Assembly (NCBI GenBank): GCA_964538565.1
Contig: CAZIGW010000205.1
Span: forward strand, 1-27,549
Length of the DNA stretch: 27,549 nucleotides
Origin: CAYVBN01 sp964538565
GTDB taxonomy: Bacteria; Pseudomonadota; Alphaproteobacteria; Rhizobiales; Xanthobacteraceae
Direction of reading: 5' to 3'
This document shows positions 23,717 through 27,549 of this stretch, one piece after another; positions within the stretch are counted from its first letter, which is position 1; each line of letters starts with the position of its first letter. A program made the position numbers and the translations under genes. Under the pieces are notes generated by a model, which was not told the origin of the DNA, ran no database searches, and saw only the letters and a list, made by a program, of their open reading frames with translations.

Positions 23717-24172
23717 ATGCAGGAAAAATCGCGCCAGACAGGAGCGCCGGCCGGGGACGAGGCGCCGGCCCTGGCGATTTCCTCCGAAAAGGTCTGCTTC
23801 ATCATCATCAAGGCGAGAGAGTTCGACACCAAGGACGAGGTGACGGAGCCCGATCCCGGTTCCAATCCTTCGGACGACCGCGAGACCGCGGTTCTGGAGG
23901 ATCATGGGGATGACCCCGTGGTGGAGGAATTGACTTCCTTCATCAATTCGCTGTCCGAGGACGAGCAGATCGACCTCGTCGCCCTGACGTGGCTCGGCCG
24001 GGACGACTACGCGGCGAGCGACTGGCCCTCGGTGCGGGAGGAGGCCGCGCGGGCCCACAACAGGCGGACCGCCGAATACCTCCTCGGCACGCCGCAACTC
24101 AGTGACTTTCTGGAGGAAGGCCTGTCGATCCTCGGCTATTCCTGCGAGGAGTTCGAAATCGAGCGCCTTTGA
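23717..24172 (+). CDS. DUF3775 domain-containing protein
   Basis: 151 aa, acidic, cytoplasmic. I recognise the DUF3775 pattern: ISSEKVCFIIIKAREFDTKD, then DDPVVEELTSFINSLSEDEQ and IDLVALTWLGR, AARAHNRRTAEYLLGTP and a C-terminal LEEGLSILGYSCEEFE. Function is unknown; the family is common in Rhizobiales. The ATG at 23717 is chosen because GGAG sits seven bases upstream. Earlier in-frame ATGs at 23696 and 23639 would add basic residues unlike the family. It is followed by a non-coding stretch before the sigma factor gene and is probably transcribed alone. Confidence 0.85.
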   Translation: MQEKSRQTGAPAGDEAPALAISSEKVCFIIIKAREFDTKDEVTEPDPGSNPSDDRETAVLEDHGDDPVVEELTSFINSLSEDEQIDLVALTWLGRDDYAASDWPSVREEAARAHNRRTAEYLLGTPQLSDFLEEGLSILGYSCEEFEIERL

Positions 24173-24519
24173 GCGGGGCCGCCCATCGATCCTCGTCAAG
24201 GTTAATCCCCGCAATTCCGCTCGGGGTGGGTTGTTCGCGGCTCGCGGGCCGGAAAACCCTGCTAAACGGGCTGTTCGCGGCTGCGGGACCGGACGGTAGG
24301 GGTCTGAACGGACTTGATTTTAGGTCTCGCGGCCACCATGTGCGGCAGCAAGGATGGACGGCCGGAGCCGATCCGCCGGCTGCCATGCCCGCAAATCCTC
24401 CGGTTGCGAACCAACGCTGATCGCCGCAGCGCCGCCAGAGCCGGGAGTAAGGGGCTCCGGGCCGGTGAAGCTTTTGCGCGCCGGCAAGAGGCGCTACGGC
24501 TTTTGAGGACATTTCGTCG
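24173..24519. other. Intergenic region upstream of the sigma factor gene
   Basis: 347 bases without a convincing gene; the frames crossing it are Arg-rich shadows. It holds an imperfect 25-base direct repeat (24228-24292, listed separately). It must contain the promoter of the sigma factor gene, but I see no clear -35/-10 pair. Confidence 0.5.
24228..24292 (+). repeat. Imperfect direct repeat of about 25 bases
   Basis: Copy 1 at 24228-24252 and copy 2 at 24268-24292 start 40 bases apart. They share TGTTCGCGGCT and GCGGG-x-CCGG blocks, with two mismatches and a compensated one-base shift. The repeats stand between the DUF3775 gene and the sigma factor gene. A regulator binding site is possible, but so is a local duplication. 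Confidence 0.5.
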
Positions 24520-26199
24520 ATGGCTCTGTTGGAAGACTGGGGGCGCGGCCGGCGAGGATCCGGCCCCCGAGACCAGGAAGATGCGGCCGAGAGCGGCCGC
24601 CGCGAGGCCGTGGTGCTCGACCCGGACAGCGAAGCCGTGTCTGCGCGGTGCGAACCGTCGGATGCGCAGGAGCGCCGCACCGCGGTGTCGGAGGCTGCCG
24701 AGGGCACGTCCGGCGAGGCCGGCCCGGGATCGTCGAACCTGAAGGAAGCCGCCCGCTCGGCCGACCTGATCGACACCTACTTCCGTCAGATGCGCGACAG
24801 CGAGCCGCTCTCGCGTGAACAGGAGATCGCGCTGGCGAAGCGGATCGAAGCGGCGCGCCAGGACGTGCTCGCCGGCCTCTGCCGGATTCCCATGCTCGTC
24901 GAGCGTGTCGCAGGCTGGGCACTCGACCTGTCGGAAGGCCGACGCCGGTTGCCCGATCTGCTCGATGTCCCGTTCGATGGCGAACATCCCGAGGCCGAGG
25001 AGCACGAGGCACCGGCCGGGCAGGGGTCCGTGCTGCCTTCCGCGGTCTCCGCCCGGCTCGACCGGCTGGCCGCGCTCGCCAGCGAGATCGCGATGCTCAG
25101 CCGCCGGCGCCTCGCGGCGGTGGCGCGCGGCCGCGACCTCGCCGCCAAGGCGCGCTCGCGCCGCCAGGCGCTGACCGAAGATTTCGCCCGCGAAACGGCG
25201 GCGCTCGGGCTGCGGCCGGACCGCGTTGCCGAGCTCCTCGCCGATCTCGAACGCGAACAGGCGGCGCTTGCCGGGACCGAGCGGAATCTTGCCAGGCTCT
25301 CGCGCGCCGGGCGCTCGCGCGTGGTCACGTTCGAACCCGGCGCCGCGCGACAGGCGGACCGGATCGCTGTCCTGAACGCGGATATCCTGGCCGTCGAGCG
25401 CCGGGTCGGGCTGCCGATTGCCGACTTCCGCGCGGCCGTCGCCGACATTCGCAGGGCGCAACGGGAGCTTGAATCCGCGCGCGACCTCATGGTGCGCGCG
25501 CATCTTCGGCTGGTCGTCGCCATCGCCAAGAAGTACCGGCGCAACAGTTCGCTCGACCTCCTCGACCTGATCCAGGAGGGCAACATGGGCCTCATGCACG
25601 CCATCGAGAAGTTCGATCATCGGCGCGGCGTGAAGGTCTCGACCTACGCAGTGTGGTGGATCCGCCAGTCGATCACCCGCGCGCTCGTCGACCAGGGCAG
25701 CACCATCCGCATTCCGGTGCACGTCGCCGACACCGCCACCAAGGTGATGCGCGAGCGCGCGAAGTTCTATCAGACCGAGGGCCGCAATCCGACCGACAGC
25801 GAACTCGCGGCGCGCGCCGGCATTCCGCTCGCGCGCATCGAGCAGATGTCGACGGTCGTGCAGGAGCCGACGTCGCTCGACCTTCCGGTCGGTGAGGATG
25901 GCGATGCGACCTTCGGCGACCTGATCCGGGCTCCCGACGCCGTCGATCCGCAGGCCGTGGTGGAGGCGGGCGCGCTGCGTGAGACCATGGCGGAAGTGCT
26001 GTCCGAACTGTCGCCGCGCGAACAGCGCGTGCTGCGCATGCGCTTCGGACTGGACGGAATGTCCGACCACACGCTCGAGGAGATCGGGCGCGAGTTCGGC
26101 GTGACGCGCGAGCGTATCCGGCAGATCGAGGCGGCGGCGATCGAGAAGCTGCGCCACGCCCGGCGCGCGCACAAGCTCGCGGAGTTCGCGGAGGGTTGA
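24520..26199 (+). CDS. RpoD-like sigma-70 family RNA polymerase sigma factor
   Basis: 559 aa. An acidic, disordered N-terminus (1-80) replaces region 1.1. Region 1.2 (about 81-115) has YFRQMRDSEPLSREQEIALA, and a helical, Arg/Ala-rich non-conserved insert spans about 116-315. Region 2 (320-392) has LIQEGNMGLMHAIEKFD and the -10 recognition stretch STYAVWWIRQSITRAL, with the Gln and Thr that read the -10 box in E. coli RpoD. Regions 3 and 4 follow, ending in HTLEEIGREFGVTRERIRQ. The promoter-reading residues match RpoD, so it should recognise housekeeping-like promoters. The shorter N-terminus and divergent C-terminal tail (HKLAEFAEG) suggest a secondary RpoD paralogue, not the primary factor. 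A GAGGA box lies about 10 bases upstream. Confidence 0.9.
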   Translation: MALLEDWGRGRRGSGPRDQEDAAESGRREAVVLDPDSEAVSARCEPSDAQERRTAVSEAAEGTSGEAGPGSSNLKEAARSADLIDTYFRQMRDSEPLSREQEIALAKRIEAARQDVLAGLCRIPMLVERVAGWALDLSEGRRRLPDLLDVPFDGEHPEAEEHEAPAGQGSVLPSAVSARLDRLAALASEIAMLSRRRLAAVARGRDLAAKARSRRQALTEDFARETAALGLRPDRVAELLADLEREQAALAGTERNLARLSRAGRSRVVTFEPGAARQADRIAVLNADILAVERRVGLPIADFRAAVADIRRAQRELESARDLMVRAHLRLVVAIAKKYRRNSSLDLLDLIQEGNMGLMHAIEKFDHRRGVKVSTYAVWWIRQSITRALVDQGSTIRIPVHVADTATKVMRERAKFYQTEGRNPTDSELAARAGIPLARIEQMSTVVQEPTSLDLPVGEDGDATFGDLIRAPDAVDPQAVVEAGALRETMAEVLSELSPREQRVLRMRFGLDGMSDHTLEEIGREFGVTRERIRQIEAAAIEKLRHARRAHKLAEFAEG

Positions 26200-26217
26200 G
26201 CAGCCTCACGCGCGGGT

Positions 26218-26233
26218 CCGGCCGTTCGGCCGG
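26218..26233 (+). terminator. Hairpin after the sigma factor gene
   Basis: A perfect 6-bp stem, CCGGCC (26218-26223) with GGCCGG (26228-26233), around a GTTC loop. It lies 19 bases after the stop codon. There is no T-tract. Confidence 0.45.
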
Positions 26234-26378
26234 GGCCTCGCCGGCGAGCGTCCTGCCGCACGTCACCGGATCGCCCCTGCGGCGCGGGTTTTCCCCGGAA
26301 GAAGCGGTCGTTCCGGCCGACACGGCCGAGCGCGCCAGCGCGGGACGGTATGGCGTTGGCGCAGGCGCTCGCCTCCCG

Positions 26379-26403
26379 TTGACACGGGTCAAATCGATAT
26401 CGA
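26379..26403. promoter_or_regulatory. Palindromic elements upstream of the GIY-YIG-like gene
   Basis: TTGAC-ACGG-GTCAA (26379-26392) is an inverted repeat whose left half with the next base reads TTGACA, a perfect -35. It is followed by the perfect 10-bp palindrome TCGATATCGA (26394-26403). No matching -10 lies at the usual 17-base spacing, so this may be an operator rather than a simple promoter. It lies 70-95 bases before the TTG start at 26475. Confidence 0.4.
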
Positions 26404-26474
26404 ACTCCACACGATAGGTCTTGACGGACGCCCGTCGGGCGCCCGCGAAGGTATCCCTTGTCAGGGAGTGAACA

Positions 26475-26825
26475 TTGGTTGCTCAACTGACCTGCATCTG
26501 GACCGGCGCATCCGGCCGGAAATACGTCTACGAGGTCCACGCGCGCGGGCCCAACCTGCCGCCCAACATTCCGGGAAACTACATTTACGCGAAGCTCGAC
26601 GGGCAGCGACGCTGGGTCCCCGTCTGCATCGGCGAGGGAAACCTGACCCAGCGCGCCTCGGCGGACTCGCGCTGCCTCGCCTGCGTCGACGCCAAGGGCG
26701 CGACCCACGTGCACGTGCACGTGAACTTCAAGAAGCAGGACCGGATCGCCGAGGAAAAGGATCTGCTCGAAAACTTTCCGCAGGCGTTCGCGCCGGACGG
26801 CTGCAACGAGCCGCCGGAGGGATGA
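26475..26825 (+). CDS. Small protein with GIY-YIG-like residue pattern
   Basis: 116 aa. The order of residues follows the GIY-YIG nuclease fold: Y36-I37-Y38 in GNYIYAKL, C51-I52-G53 in PVCIGEGNL, Arg60 (TQR), then GATHVHVHVNF, Glu93/94 (AEEKDLLENF) and Asn111 (CNEP). The first Tyr of YIG is Cys. It lacks any extra DNA-binding domain, so it may bind or cut nucleic acid or be an inactive relative. The start is a TTG, supported by a GGGAG box six to seven bases upstream; no ATG or GTG in this frame precedes the conserved part. It stands alone between the sigma factor and the stress protein. Confidence 0.6.
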   Translation: MVAQLTCIWTGASGRKYVYEVHARGPNLPPNIPGNYIYAKLDGQRRWVPVCIGEGNLTQRASADSRCLACVDAKGATHVHVHVNFKKQDRIAEEKDLLENFPQAFAPDGCNEPPEG

Positions 26826-27103
26826 AGGGCGGCAGACAGCGCCGGTCGCGTCACCTGCACGAGCGTGGCGTAGCGTCGATGGACCGGTCCGCCGCCGAAG
26901 GAAACGGCCCTCGATCAATCCGGAACAGCGCGCGCGTCCTCGCTGTTTCCCCACGGCCGGCGCTCTCGGCGGAGGCGGGGCGGCAGGCGCGTGGGGCACG
27001 AACCAGGTCGGCTCGTTGTTGAGATTGATCAACGCCCGCCTGGCGTCGCGGACCGAATATTCCAACTGTTTGGACCGGAGATTGCGAGTGCAGGGGAAGA
27101 TCC

Positions 27104-27549
27104 ATGTCTTATGCGACCATCATGGCCTATGTCGACGCCGAGGGCGCTCCGGAGGCGCGCATTCGCGTGTCGGCGCATCTCGCGCAGAAATTCGGCGCGA
27201 CCCTGATCGGGCTTTCGGCCATGGGCATCAAGCCGCCGTTCGTCGCCGAGGGCGTGGTGATCGAAGAGGTGACGGATGCCGAGATCAAGGCGATGCGGGC
27301 GAGGCTCGCCGACAAGGGAAACTGGTTCCGCGGCGTGATCGGGTCCGCCCCGAAGCAGGCCGAGTGGCGGCCGGTGCTCGATTTTCCCGTCGATGCGTTG
27401 ACGCGCGAGGCGCGCAGCGCCGACCTCGTGGTGATCGGGCGATCGAAAGGACCCGGAGACGCCTATGTCTCGCTCGATCCTGGCGCCGCGATTCTCGGCG
27501 TCGGACGCCCGGTCCTGGTCGTTCCCGACGGCGTCGGGGCGCTGTCGGC
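27104..27549 (+). CDS. Universal stress protein (UspA family), 5' part only
   Basis: 148 codons are visible and the frame runs off the end of the window. The N-terminus MSYATIMAYVDAEGAPEARIRVSAHLAQKFGATLIGLSA is the Usp strand-helix opening. DLVVIGRSKGPGDAY and the GRPVLVVPDGVG ending are the nucleotide-binding loop and final strand of the first Usp domain. Alphaproteobacterial proteins of this type usually have two Usp domains of about 280 aa in total, so a second half is expected downstream. An AGGGGAAG box precedes the ATG. Confidence 0.85.
   Translation, partial: MSYATIMAYVDAEGAPEARIRVSAHLAQKFGATLIGLSAMGIKPPFVAEGVVIEEVTDAEIKAMRARLADKGNWFRGVIGSAPKQAEWRPVLDFPVDALTREARSADLVVIGRSKGPGDAYVSLDPGAAILGVGRPVLVVPDGVGALS

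Noticed and set aside
24262..26172. Long open frame antisense to the sigma factor gene
   Set aside because: It is the mirror of a highly conserved sigma factor. Composition is Arg/Ala/Gly-rich with no family pattern, as expected for high-GC shadow frames.
26826..27065. Minus-strand frame beginning near 27065 with MEYSVRDARRALINLN
   Set aside because: The start would be a TTG without a ribosome binding site. The later part becomes a shadow of the GIY-YIG-like gene, so only the first 25 residues look protein-like.
1..27549. Search for CRISPR arrays, tRNA, insertion sequences, phage or defence genes
   Set aside because: No regularly spaced repeats, cloverleaf, transposase or integrase motifs, or terminal inverted repeats were seen by eye.

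Overview
The window is GC-rich (roughly two-thirds G+C by eye), with strong GGAGG-type ribosome binding sites, GTG/TTG starts and tightly overlapping genes. Together with a DUF3775 protein, a RpoD-like sigma paralogue and many solute-binding proteins of the Bug/TctC and NitT/TauT types, this suggests an alphaproteobacterium of the Rhizobiales (Bradyrhizobium / Xanthobacteraceae relatives). That placement is inference. I saw no rRNA, tRNA, transposase, phage gene or CRISPR array.

Layout. (1) 1-2778: a carboxymuconolactone decarboxylase-family protein (-), a small exported protein (+), a methyltransferase (-) and a type II haloacid dehalogenase (+). (2) 2903-10501: uptake and catabolic genes in small units. 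These are an orphan Bug protein (-), a TIM-barrel isomerase and a NitT/TauT-type binding protein (+), a bicupin (+), an MBL-fold hydrolase plus a second orphan Bug protein (-), and a divergent LysR regulator (+). (3) 10539-19232: the core catabolic block. An acyl-CoA-dehydrogenase-fold flavin monooxygenase (-) diverges from a nine-gene + strand run: LigB-like dioxygenase, LigA-like subunit, ABC binding protein, ATPase, permease, two SDRs, a luciferase-like monooxygenase and a PuuE-like deacetylase. Many of these genes overlap by 1-14 bases, so they are probably one transcript. (4) 19267-22987: another orphan NitT/TauT-type binding protein (-), an SDR (+), and a pair of dihydrodipicolinate-synthase-fold proteins (-). 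(5) 23717-27549: unrelated housekeeping-type genes. These are a DUF3775 protein, a RpoD-like sigma factor, a small protein with GIY-YIG-like residues, and the start of a universal stress protein.

Working model (inference). Regions 2-4 look like a multi-unit locus for uptake and breakdown of an aromatic or heteroaromatic acid. An ABC importer with several alternative binding proteins would bring in the substrate. Flavin monooxygenases would hydroxylate it, LigAB and/or the bicupin would open the ring, and SDRs, hydrolases and aldolase-fold enzymes would process the products. The substrate cannot be read from the sequence.

The two most surprising observations are changes at active sites. The LigB-like protein has Leu where the LigB family has its catalytic His in the GTGGxSH motif. 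One of the two dihydrodipicolinate-synthase-fold paralogues has lost both the catalytic Tyr (now His) and the Schiff-base Lys (now Ile), while its neighbour keeps both. These suggest altered chemistry rather than a textbook meta-cleavage pathway.
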